Shown here piece by piece: positions 26,481-34,432 of a stretch of 40,155 nucleotides of DNA (positions are counted from its first letter, which is position 1; the number at the start of each line of letters is the position of its first letter). The translations under genes were made by a program, and so were the position numbers. The stretch is taken from assembly GCF_020829445.1 (NCBI RefSeq), contig NZ_JAIVFV010000055.1:1-40155 (forward strand), in the 5' to 3' direction. A model generated the notes under the pieces. It saw only the letters and a list, made by a program, of their open reading frames with translations. It was not told the DNA's origin and searched no databases. The DNA is from Nostoc sp. CHAB 5836. GTDB lineage: Bacteria; Cyanobacteriota; Cyanobacteriia; Cyanobacteriales; Nostocaceae.

Positions 26481-27116
26481 ATGGGTGGCAAATTAATTGT
26501 ATTTGAAGGGGTGGAAGGCTGTGGCAAAACCAGCCAAATACACCTTTGTTCTGAGTGGTTGGAAAGTTTAGGTGTTTCTGTGGTGGTAACTCGTGAACCA
26601 GGGGGAACAGAGTTAGGTTTACATCTTCGCCGCTTGTTATTAGAAAAGGCAGAGGATAGACCAGTTGCACAAGTCACAGAACTCTTGTTATATGCTGCTG
26701 ACCGATCGCAACACGTTGAACAAGAACTCAAACCAAACCTCGCCGCCGGTAAATATATTTTATGCGATCGCTACACTGACTCTACCATTACCTACCAAGG
26801 ATATGGTCGCGGTCTGAACATGAGTTTAATCAATCAGCTTAACAATATTGCAACTGGTGGTTTAGAAAGTGACCTAACTATTTGGCTAGATGTCGATATC
26901 GAAGTAGGACTGTCCCGCAAACTCTCAGACCAAGTAGGACTAGACCGCATTGAACAAGAAACTATCGCTTTTCATCGGCGCGTTCAGCAAGGATACGCAC
27001 ATTTAGCAGCATCCTATCCCTCACGAATTGTACGGGTAGATGGCAGCCTAAGTAAAGAAGCTGTACAACAGGTAATTCAAGGAATTTTGCGTGTACATTT
27101 GAAGGGGTCGCCGTAG
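26481..27116 (+). CDS. tmk: Thymidylate kinase
   Basis: The 211-residue enzyme phosphorylates dTMP to dTDP for DNA synthesis. The P-loop GVEGCGKTSQ lies at residues 10-19. The TREPGGTELG segment (DRE/DRx motif region), LLLYAADRSQH and CDRYTDSTITYQGYGRG are family hallmarks. Length is normal. I choose ATG 26481 (MGGKLIVFEG), the conserved start; the 27 upstream codons in frame are not part of the family. The gene is flanked by repeat-rich spacers and no operon partner is evident. Confidence 0.95.
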   Translation: MGGKLIVFEGVEGCGKTSQIHLCSEWLESLGVSVVVTREPGGTELGLHLRRLLLEKAEDRPVAQVTELLLYAADRSQHVEQELKPNLAAGKYILCDRYTDSTITYQGYGRGLNMSLINQLNNIATGGLESDLTIWLDVDIEVGLSRKLSDQVGLDRIEQETIAFHRRVQQGYAHLAASYPSRIVRVDGSLSKEAVQQVIQGILRVHLKGSP

Positions 27117-27391
27117 ACATCACCTCAAATGTAGAATTAAGTAGAGCGACGCAAATAAAGCTAACTAGCTGAGGCTGTCATTTGTCATTTGTCATTTGTC
27201 ATTTGTCATTTATAAGGGTTTAAGGTGTATTTACGTTTCGTAATATAGTTTTGTTTATTTTTGCTAAGTTTTTTTAACGTATAAAAAAGTACTTATATTT
27301 GGGATGAGGGTAGTGTAATCTGGCATTATTACCACGTTAGTTTGTTTGAGTATGTGGGTAGTATAAATTACCGAAAAAACTAATTTGGCAG
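27117..27391. mobile_element. Spacer with family A element, copy 3 (degenerate)
   Basis: From 27137, AAGTAGAGCGACGCAAATAAA, GCTAACTAGCTGAGGCTGTC and TTTACGTTTCGTAATAT match the other family A copies. The TCATTTG tract is the longest of the three. The right inverted repeat is decayed (no ACTTACTT). The rest of the spacer is AT-rich. Confidence 0.65.
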
Positions 27392-28084
27392 ATGGTAATG
27401 TTCAAAACTAAATTATCACAATCCCGTGCTTGGGAGGAATTTTACACCTTGAAGTTAATGCATCGCCATATTGGGGCGATCGCAGCTTTAATTTTAATTA
27501 GCTTACTGAGTTCATTGAGTCGAACACCAATTGACCATACTATCTCTAACTACTGGGAAGGCTTTCTGTGGGGATTGGCAGATCCAGTAATTAGCTTGGA
27601 TTGTTTAGTTGGTATTGTTGCTATTGGCTTACTCTCATCTGTCTTTGTTGGTGGCGCTGCGATCGCTGGATATTATGTCTTAGCAACAATTTTGGGCGTT
27701 GTAATTCATTTGTTCCAGCTAAATTTACCAGGCACAGAAATAGCGATCGCCATTTCTACCATCGTTTTTGGTACTATGCTGATGATGTCGAATCAACCAA
27801 ACTTTATGGTACTTGCTCTAGTGGCCATCAGTGCTGGTTTATTTCAGGGTTACGCTGATGCTGAATCTATTATTGGGGTAGGAATGATGCCACTAGTTAC
27901 CTATATACTAGGCATTACCTTAACTCTGTTTGCGGTTGCCATGAGTGCTAGAGATATTGGTCTTGCAATGGGTATGGGAAAAATAAACCGAATTTTACCC
28001 TGGAAAATGAGCATTGCTGGCTTGGCTTTGTGTGCGATCGGCATTGTCTTTTTGAGCAATTCGATCTCTAAGACTTACCTATGA
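27392..28084 (+). CDS. HupE/UreJ-like membrane protein
   Basis: The 230-residue protein has about six or seven hydrophobic segments and an N-terminal tail of some 25 residues. Order and motifs match cyanobacterial HupE/UreJ-like proteins, thought to move nickel or cobalt: WGLADPVISLDCLVGIVAIG stands where family members have HPxxGxDHxLxMxAVG. Later GLFQGYADAES stands where FHGYAHGxE is usual. Several metal-binding histidines are therefore replaced, so transport of the same metal is doubtful. An ATG two codons downstream (27398) is an alternative start. The gene converges on the small coiled-coil gene. Confidence 0.75.
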   Translation: MVMFKTKLSQSRAWEEFYTLKLMHRHIGAIAALILISLLSSLSRTPIDHTISNYWEGFLWGLADPVISLDCLVGIVAIGLLSSVFVGGAAIAGYYVLATILGVVIHLFQLNLPGTEIAIAISTIVFGTMLMMSNQPNFMVLALVAISAGLFQGYADAESIIGVGMMPLVTYILGITLTLFAVAMSARDIGLAMGMGKINRILPWKMSIAGLALCAIGIVFLSNSISKTYL

Positions 28085-28113
28085 AAAACCTGTATTTTAC
28101 ACAATAAAAATCT

Positions 28114-28461
28114 TTAGCGTGATTCTAATTTAGCAACTCGCTCCTCTAATTCATTGACTTGTTGCTTCAATTCAACCACCAAAGTTGCAAGTCGATCAAA
28201 CATCCGATCTTGCTGTGATAAGTTCCCTCTAGAACCAGTTGACTGTCTTGGAGTCAGTGTTGTTCTTGGGGATGGAAATTGACGGCTTTGACCAAGTTGA
28301 GATTCTATCTGGTTTAACCGTGACTCCACACGATTAAAGTCCGCTTCTAGGTTGTTGATGCGGGACTCCACTTGCTGCGATGAGGCAGTTTTGGAAAAAA
28401 AACTGCCCCAGACAATTGTTACTAAAATCCCGGCGATTACTAGCACCTTGATTTTGTTCAT
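28114..28461 (-). CDS. Small secreted or anchored coiled-coil protein
   Basis: The 115-residue protein begins with a signal peptide or anchor (KIKVLVIAGILVTIVWGSFF, then SKTASSQ). Two heptad-rich segments follow: VESRINNLEADFNRVESRL, and QQVNELEERVAKLESR at the C-terminus. A Ser/Thr/Pro/Arg-rich linker separates them. The role is unknown; it would act outside the cytoplasmic membrane, possibly as an oligomeric spacer. The downstream gene is convergent 30 bp away. Confidence 0.65.
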   Translation of the reverse strand: MNKIKVLVIAGILVTIVWGSFFSKTASSQQVESRINNLEADFNRVESRLNQIESQLGQSRQFPSPRTTLTPRQSTGSRGNLSQQDRMFDRLATLVVELKQQVNELEERVAKLESR

Positions 28462-28498
28462 ATCAATAACTGACTTCTGACAATAGCCTATATAACCC

Positions 28499-28643
28499 CT
28501 GACTTTTCACGTTATGTGGAAAAGTCTACCAAAAACCTAACCCCCTAACCCCCTTCCCGATGCGGGAAGGGGGAAATTCAAAGTCTCTCTCCTTTTAGGA
28601 GAGAGATTTAGAGAGAGGTTTTCCAGATGCCGTGAAAAGTCAG
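28499..28643. mobile_element. Miniature element, family E (CTGACTTTTCACG ends)
   Basis: The 145 bp have ends CTGACTTTTCACG (28499-28511) and CGTGAAAAGTCAG (28631-28643), a perfect inverted repeat. They are flanked by a perfect 9-bp duplication ATATAACCC (28490-28498 and 28644-28652). Inside are CCCCCTTCCCGATGCGGGAA and AGGAGAGAGATTTAGAGAG words also seen elsewhere in the window. Confidence 0.88.
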
Positions 28644-28651
28644 ATATAACC

Positions 28652-28766
28652 CAATACGCTTGGGATAAGACTAAAACCCTTGTCTAGTGGACAGTGTAGA
28701 GACGTTGCAATGCAACGTCTCTACAGGTCTATGGTTCTCCAGAAAATCCTTAACCCAAGCGTATTG
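28652..28766. mobile_element. Miniature element, family D, copy with CAATACGCTTGGG ends
   Basis: The 115 bp begin CAATACGCTTGGG and end CCCAAGCGTATTG. Its 10-bp target duplication CTATATAACC lies at 28488-28497 and 28767-28776, with the family E element sitting between the left copy and this element. The core hairpin GTAGAGACGTTGC/GCAACGTCTCTAC is at 28696-28724. Confidence 0.85.
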
Positions 28767-28819
28767 CTATATAACCAAGCTTTACTGCTATGCTTACAGA
28801 CTATAAATCTATGGATATT

Positions 28820-30307
28820 TCATTTTTTATCCGGTTGTAAGTTAGAAAATAAATTCTGCCAATCGATAGAGTTGACAGTATTTTCTCCCTGTTTAACCTC
28901 AAATGTAACGTTAGACGCTTTTTCTAGTTTTAGCGCTTGCACACAAAGTTCTGCCACATCCTCACGGCTGATTTTGCCTCTAATATTGTCACCTTGCTCA
29001 AATATTAATTCCTTACCACCTATGTCTTCAGTTAAAGCACAAGGTCTAATAATCGTATAAGGAATTCCGCTTTCTCTTAAACTATCTTCTCCCTTCAACT
29101 TCCAAGTTAAAATTCCTCCTAATTGGTCATTTAATTTGACTGCTGGAGGTTCTTCATCTAAATTAATACCAGGGCGACCGGGACGAGTTACGCCTGCGGA
29201 ACTGACAAGGATAAATTGTGGTAAAGTTGTTCCGCCATAAGCTTTAATTGATTCCAACTGGAAAGCAAAACCACCTGGGGAAAATTTGGGATTTAAAGCG
29301 CCATCGTATTCAAATTTGCTCAACATCAGTTGAAATGAGCAAATTCTATTCTGCTCAATTGGCGGTGCATCTTTAACAACTTTTGCCCGAAAGACGGGAA
29401 TCAAATCTGCAAAGGAAATGGGAATATCTATCCAGGTGTTAGCTACTGTATCAAAGGAATAGCTGTAGCCAATACCGTCCCATTTGGTATCTGTCCGTAG
29501 GAAGATTTTATAACGCTGACCGTCACCTTTGACGCGCAATTTCACACCTTCGTAACCAGATAAATTGAAGGGTGGATCAAAATTCTTGGTTCTGACAGAA
29601 GCAAATCCGCCAGAGTTAGCGGTGGAGACATTACCAGCAAATAAAGCTGCACTTTCTACTAATTGGATATTACTGGCACTTACGCCACCCATGACGACAT
29701 CATCCAAGGCCCCCCAGTTATCCTTTAATTCTGCTGATGGCTTGGTGAAATCAAATATTAGTTTTTCCTTTGCTTGGGGTAAATATTTTGCGGCCCCTTG
29801 AACTAAGTTTTTGACACCTTGATATTCTACATTTTCGGGAGTGTCGCCAACAATTTCGGGTTGGTAAAATTTAACACCTTGATAGTATTTGGCTCTATCT
29901 GCTGTATCTCCCTCAACTGGTTGTACACGCACTGCTGTACAACAAACTACAGCTTGGATATCAGCCATAACTAAAGGACTTAAAGTTTCTGGTTGCGTAA
30001 TATCCGCAACTACTAAATCTATATCATTACCAAGAATTGACCGCGCTTTGTCAATGTCTCGAACTAGGGCGCGAACTTTATAACCTTGTTGGAGCGATCG
30101 CTGCACCACTCGTTTACCGACACCACCTGTTGCACCTGCTACTAATATTACACCCACGTTTCTTCCTCCATTGGGTCTATCTTGATTATCCTTAGGACGA
30201 CCTTGGATTAACTGCTGTACCCAGTTAAGGAAAGGAATTACCTCGAAGTAAGTCAGGGTTTCGATAAACCTGCCTAAGTCCCATTGAGAACGATTTTTCT
30301 CAGTCAT
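28820..30307 (-). CDS. SDR protein with inserted CIA30 domain (HCF173-like)
   Basis: The 495-residue protein starts MTEKNRSQWDLGRFIETLTY. Residues about 50-165 are an atypical SDR/NmrA-like Rossmann half with LVAGATGGVGKRVVQ. A CIA30 domain follows (about 180-355: FDFTKPSAELKDNWGALDDV, VMGGVSASNIQLVES, FQLMLSKFEYDG). The second half of the SDR fold then resumes (FILVSSAGVTRPGRP, GIPYTIIRPCALTED). This order, CIA30 inside an SDR, is that of plant HCF173, which is needed for psbA translation, and of its cyanobacterial relatives. A role in photosystem II biogenesis is inference. The chaperone-like CIA30 domain and NADP-type fold suggest scaffold or RNA-binding duty more than catalysis; a YxxxK dyad is not obvious. 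Confidence 0.85.
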   Translation of the reverse strand: MTEKNRSQWDLGRFIETLTYFEVIPFLNWVQQLIQGRPKDNQDRPNGGRNVGVILVAGATGGVGKRVVQRSLQQGYKVRALVRDIDKARSILGNDIDLVVADITQPETLSPLVMADIQAVVCCTAVRVQPVEGDTADRAKYYQGVKFYQPEIVGDTPENVEYQGVKNLVQGAAKYLPQAKEKLIFDFTKPSAELKDNWGALDDVVMGGVSASNIQLVESAALFAGNVSTANSGGFASVRTKNFDPPFNLSGYEGVKLRVKGDGQRYKIFLRTDTKWDGIGYSYSFDTVANTWIDIPISFADLIPVFRAKVVKDAPPIEQNRICSFQLMLSKFEYDGALNPKFSPGGFAFQLESIKAYGGTTLPQFILVSSAGVTRPGRPGINLDEEPPAVKLNDQLGGILTWKLKGEDSLRESGIPYTIIRPCALTEDIGGKELIFEQGDNIRGKISREDVAELCVQALKLEKASNVTFEVKQGENTVNSIDWQNLFSNLQPDKK

Positions 30308-30797
30308 CTTTGCGTCCTCATAACTTTCTTCACTTTAACAATTTTGGCAGTGGGGGGTGACCAGGGTGGTTTCATACGAAGAAAGAAAAATACATAAGTC
30401 TTGATTTCTCGTTTTGTAGCATGGCTTTTTACCCCTCTCCAAACCTCTCCCCGTTTCGGGGAGAGGCTTTGAAACCCAGTTGTTGTTTTTCTCTGCTTGT
30501 ATGAAACCACCCTACCCTTTTTAAGGGGGGTTAGGGGGGATCGGGGTTTCAGGTTTTGAGTGCGTAAGTCCTGAAAGAGAAAGAAAATGTTGGGTTTCTA
30601 CGAATATTCTTAACCGAACAGTATTGGGAGATGGGGAAGAAATAAGCAATGCCCAATGCCTAATGAGTTAGTGATGTTGTATTAAGTAGTAAGAACAACT
30701 GTTAAATATTGATGCAAAATTATGTACTTTCTGGAATTTGCTTCAAAAAGTTTCAGATTATATTTTCAATCATGAATAAATTTCAGGAGCAAATCAG
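30308..30797. other. Spacer with miniature element and psaK promoter region
   Basis: A 151-bp element (30363-30513) has perfect ends AGGGTGGTTTCATAC and GTATGAAACCACCCT and contains CCTCTCCCCGTTTCGGGGAG. After it come a family C-like GGGGGGTTAGGGGGGATC and a fragment ending CGAACAGTATTG like family D. The psaK promoter should lie at 30640-30780, AT-rich, with no certain boxes. Confidence 0.6.
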
Positions 30798-31058
30798 GTG
30801 TTTACTTCAACCTTACTCGCTGCTGCAACCACACCCTTGGAATGGAGTCCTACGGTTGGGCTGATTATAATTCTCGCTAATATCGTTGCCATTGCTTTTG
30901 GCAAATCTACCATCAAGTATCCCAACGCAGAACCAGGACTACCCTCAGCCAATTTCTTTGGTGGCTTTGGTTTGCCAGCCCTTTTAGCAACTACTGCCTT
31001 TGGTCATATCTTAGGAGTGGGCGTTGTCTTAGGGCTGCATAATCTGGGGAGAATTTAG
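30798..31058 (+). CDS. psaK: Photosystem I subunit PsaK
   Basis: The 86-residue membrane protein is a peripheral PSI subunit near the antenna. It has two membrane helices: TVGLIIILANIVAIAFG (about 20-36) and a C-terminal one (ALLATTAFGHILGVGVVLGL, 60-80), joined by a stromal loop containing STIKYPNAEPGLPSANFFGG. The gene starts with GTG at 30798, because AGGAG (30785-30789) lies 8 bases upstream and no ATG fits. It is monocistronic with its own terminator. Confidence 0.94.
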   Translation: MFTSTLLAAATTPLEWSPTVGLIIILANIVAIAFGKSTIKYPNAEPGLPSANFFGGFGLPALLATTAFGHILGVGVVLGLHNLGRI

Positions 31059-31108
31059 GTTCTTACCCAAACTAACCTTTATTTGATGATTTTTTTGTCT
31101 CCAGCTTT

Positions 31109-31143
31109 GAGCCAGACAACTAATTTTCTGGCTCTTTTTTTTT
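31109..31143 (+). terminator. Rho-independent terminator of psaK
   Basis: GAGCCAG (31109-31115) pairs with CTGGCTC (31128-31134) around a 12-base loop, followed by nine Ts (31135-31143). It lies 50 bp after the psaK stop. Confidence 0.88.
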
Positions 31144-31201
31144 GAACCTAGCCCTCTCAAAGCATTCTGGGAGGGGTTCAAAATTATTATCGTCTGTCTA
31201 T

Positions 31202-31942
31202 TTAACTCTTAACAAATGTCCACTCTAGTACCTTGATAGGGGCTTTTTGTAGTGCTTGAGTTAGTTCGGCGCTGCTCTTAAATTTTACCTGGGAGAGGTC
31301 GCAGGCTTCGACGTTGACGGTGAATTTATCGTCTTGGAAGGGCCAGGGTTTAACAACAACTAGGTTATCACTGCGCTGCATGATGTCATAGCGCTGACCT
31401 TCAGGGCCCTTGCTAATTTCCAAAAACCGCTCATCAGCAGGTAGTTCCTGCTGACAAAGGATGAGAGAAAGGCGATCGCACCATTGCATAAATGCATAAG
31501 CGGCATCAACTTCTTCCTTCTCCATGCCCAGTTCCTGGCGCCAACGTTGCTGGTTTTGAAGTTGCTCGTCTAAAAGTTTGTCTAGCTTGGAACCCTTACC
31601 CCGGCTTGGCTCATGCAAACGGCTGATATGCATGGAAGTTAATAGAGCCACCCATCGTCCACGGTAAAGGGCATTCTTTGCCACTTTAGCCAATTTATCG
31701 ACACCAGCATCTACATTGGTATTTGAGTTGAGGGTGAAGTCCATTGGCGCACCTGCTTCAGTCAAAATGTCTTCTTCCCACTCTTTTTCTAAGTCATCGT
31801 GATGGGAAATTGCCGCTAGGGTTTCATATAATCTTGCTGGAGCATCTTTGCGTCGCCATTGTCCTGCCAGTTGAGCTGCTAATAAAGCATGGGCACGATG
31901 ATAAATGACTTCCCACCCATTTGGTGTAGCGTTGACAATCAC
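31202..31942 (-). CDS. DUF3891 family protein
   Basis: The 246-residue soluble protein begins MIVNATPNGWEVIYHRAHAL. It has histidine/aspartate patterns (HRAHALL, ISHHDDLEKEW, LLTSMHISRLHE) that suggest a metal-binding helical HD-like fold. DUF3891 has no established function. The end (APIKVLEWTFVK) is typical of the family. It converges on psaK. Confidence 0.8.
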   Translation of the reverse strand: MIVNATPNGWEVIYHRAHALLAAQLAGQWRRKDAPARLYETLAAISHHDDLEKEWEEDILTEAGAPMDFTLNSNTNVDAGVDKLAKVAKNALYRGRWVALLTSMHISRLHEPSRGKGSKLDKLLDEQLQNQQRWRQELGMEKEEVDAAYAFMQWCDRLSLILCQQELPADERFLEISKGPEGQRYDIMQRSDNLVVVKPWPFQDDKFTVNVEACDLSQVKFKSSAELTQALQKAPIKVLEWTFVKS

Positions 31943-32537
31943 AACTTAATCTCCTGATTCTGAGTTTTGCTTTTGAGTTGAATTAATTTCTGAAGTCAGA
32001 AACGTCGGGGTAGATTTGAAGAGGCGATCGCTCTAACTTGTTAAATTAGGACTTACGCAACTGGCATATTATTTGGAGTTTGTAGTGGGGACTTTAGTCC
32101 TCTTTCATCAGGGCTGTTCGCGGAGCGTTCCCGTAGGGTAGCCCTGACTACAAACTAAAAGCTTTTATTTTTTGTGACACTTGCGTAAGTTTTATAGATC
32201 TCTTGCATAAATCAAACAATTTGAACCCCAAAGAGCCAAAGCTACACTTTGTCTCCCTTCCCGAAGAGCCTACCGTGTATACACAAGTCGGCAGACCTCT
32301 CCCCAAACCCCTCTCCGAGGCGGAGAGGGGCTTTGAAGATTGACTTCCCAACCCTTGAAGGGAAGGGGCTGGGGGTTAGGTCTGAGAGCGCTTTGAGTAA
32401 AATAAGTCACTTGTGTATACACCATAGCGCGAAGAGCGGGGTGGGCTGTTTGCCCACCGGACGATTGGGAGTTTTCAAAATCTCCCAAAAATCTCTTTGG
32501 TTCAAATCAACCCACACTCTAACTGCAACCTATGCAA
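31943..32537. other. Repeat-rich spacer between DUF3891 and Mn-catalase genes
   Basis: A family B element lies at 32048-32194 (AGGACTTACGCAACTGGCA to ACTTGCGTAAGT). A second element (32275-32422) has perfect 14-bp ends GTGTATACACAAGT and ACTTGTGTATACAC and carries CTCTCCGAGGCGGAGAG inside. No gene is seen. Confidence 0.65.
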
Positions 32538-33230
32538 TTAAGAGTGACTTTCTAACGGATTGGCAACGTATTTGAATGTTGGCTCAGAATTCCAAGGGCC
32601 GCGTTCATCTTTACCATTTCCGTTTGTAGATAAGTTGTAGTAGAGAGCAACAGTTTCATCTGGCTTAATATTACCAAAGAATGGATCTGTCAGCTTACCT
32701 AGGGAATCTAGAGCTTTCATAAACATCTGGGTATGAGAGATTTCTCGTGTTAATAGATGCACTAAAGTCTCTTGGGTTCCTTTGTCGGTTGCCAACTTGA
32801 TTAATGCTTCATAAGTCTGACGAGCGCCAGCTTCTGCTGCAACGTTAGCTCTTAAATCACGCACTACATCTCCACCCTCGTTCAAGTAACTTGCAGTCCA
32901 AGCAGTGCCCTGGCTATCTAGAAAATGAGGCCCAACCCCTCGGACTGCAAAGAGAGTACTTTTATAAGCCTCAGTTTGATCGACATTTTTAGTATGAGCT
33001 TCGATGAGTTTACCAACCATTTCTAAATGGCTGAATTCCTCGATCGCAATGTCTTGGAGCATATCTTTAATTCCAGCATTTTCGACATGGAATGATTGAA
33101 CCCAATATTGAAGTGCTGCACTAAGTTCTCCAGTAGCTCCACCAAACTGCTCTAGAAGTAACTGAGCAAAACGAGGGTTTGCTTCAGTAACGTTAACTGC
33201 ATGAATAGGCTCTTTTTTGTGAAAAAACAT
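32538..33230 (-). CDS. Manganese catalase
   Basis: The 230-residue ferritin-like enzyme splits H2O2 at a di-manganese site. Likely ligands are visible: Glu in GELSAALQYW, Glu/His in IEEFSHLEMV, Glu in AAEAGARQTYE and His in REISHTQMF. This matches the four-helix bundle order of the family. Length is normal for the short, cyanobacterial form. The C-terminus (ALYYNLSTNGNGKDERGPW) is a typical family tail. The GlsB-like gene lies 165 bp upstream on the same strand; both may be stress-induced, but no shared promoter is proven. Confidence 0.92.
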   Translation of the reverse strand: MFFHKKEPIHAVNVTEANPRFAQLLLEQFGGATGELSAALQYWVQSFHVENAGIKDMLQDIAIEEFSHLEMVGKLIEAHTKNVDQTEAYKSTLFAVRGVGPHFLDSQGTAWTASYLNEGGDVVRDLRANVAAEAGARQTYEALIKLATDKGTQETLVHLLTREISHTQMFMKALDSLGKLTDPFFGNIKPDETVALYYNLSTNGNGKDERGPWNSEPTFKYVANPLESHS

Positions 33231-33395
33231 AGATTTACACTTCCAAAAATTATGATGTTAGAGAAGGGATTGACTAGTCTCCTAATATTTTTCCAGATGG
33301 AGCTAATTTGATGTTTGATAGCTTTTGAGACTGGTCAACTAGAAGACTAATGAAATACAGCAGTCATGTCCGCGTTAATAACTGGCAATCAGCAG

Positions 33396-33674
33396 TTAGG
33401 CATTGCTGCTTCTTCTAATTAATCCCCATAGATAAATAGCCACAGTTGCGCCAATCACAGCCACTAAAATACCAGGAAGAGTTAAACCAGCGCCAGCCGC
33501 AGTAATTTGCAGAGTTCCTGTTCGTAGCAAGGTAAACAGAGTTCCGCCGACGAAAGCACCAATGATACCTAAAATCATGGTGGAGAGAATTCCGCCGCCT
33601 TGATAACCAGGATAAATAGCTTTAGCGATGGCACCTGCTAAAATTCCTAAAACTATCCAAGCAATAATACTCAT
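33396..33674 (-). CDS. GlsB/YeaQ/YmgE family membrane protein
   Basis: The 92-residue protein has three hydrophobic segments: IIAWIVLGILAGAIAKAIYP, STMILGIIGAFVGGTLF and LPGILVAVIGATVAIYLWGL. The glycine pattern (AGAIAKxIxPG..GGG and GxxGAFVGG) is that of the transglycosylase-associated or GlsB stress-response family. Its exact role is unknown; it is often induced by stress. Start MSIIAWIV is conserved. Confidence 0.88.
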   Translation of the reverse strand: MSIIAWIVLGILAGAIAKAIYPGYQGGGILSTMILGIIGAFVGGTLFTLLRTGTLQITAAGAGLTLPGILVAVIGATVAIYLWGLIRRSSNA

Positions 33675-34432
33675 AACTGCCTCAACAATCTCACTTGTAT
33701 CTAAGTTATCAAGTCTGATTCAAAATTCTTTCTACCAGATGGGATAAATGCTAAATCCAAAAGTTAGACAACGGAGTTGACATCAATTAAATAAATGGAT
33801 AGAATCTGACATTTTATTTTTAGCATAAAAACCCTCAGAAAAATTTTGCCAGGATGATATATAAATCAGCAATTTATTTAACACCTAATACAATAATTTC
33901 ATAGAAGTAATATATTTTTTATATCTATCTTCAGATGTAAAATATTCTCTAACTTTTTGTAGATGCATTAAAATGATTTGTAGTTGTTGATTATTTAAAT
34001 CCCCTCAACCGTTATTTTTAAGGTAGATTGAGAGATGATAGCTAGCATTTAGCCAAAATGCTCAGAAGTGGTATCAAGTCAGGGCTATTTCATTGTCATC
34101 TAGCCCGCCTCAGAATCAATTCTGAGTCTAAGAGGTTGTTTTAAAAGTAGTTAGCTGTATCTTTGCACTCGTTGATCCCCCCTAACCCACCTTAAAAAGG
34201 GGGGAACCAGAATTCAACGGACTCTAGCTGTGAGGCCGGAACTTCAGTTGCGGGTGGTTTATGTCTAGAATGAAATAGGCCTCAATACTGCTCGGTTAAG
34301 CCCAAAAACCTTAACCCGTGTAGGTTGGGTTGAGGAACGAAACCCAACATTTGGGGGGATCTGTTGGGTTTCGTTCCTCAACCCAACCTACGATTTTCCA
34401 AAACCTACGCAGTATTGAAATAGCCCTGGGTA
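33675..34432. other. Spacer with nested repeats
   Basis: 33675-34079 is AT-rich with no visible gene. 34080-34431 is bounded by CAGGGCTATTTCA and TGAAATAGCCCTG, and contains a family C-like piece (34131-34215: GAGGTTGTTTTAAAAGT, GATCCCCCCTAA) and a family D element (34283-34417). Confidence 0.6.
34283..34417. mobile_element. Miniature element, family D, copy 3
   Basis: The 135 bp run from CAATACTGC to GCAGTATTG, in the opposite orientation to the copy at 23192. They are flanked by AAATAGGCCT (34273-34282) and AAATAGCCCT (34418-34427), a 10-bp duplication with one mismatch. The empty site ATGAAATAGCCCTGG is visible at 39160-39174. Confidence 0.85.
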
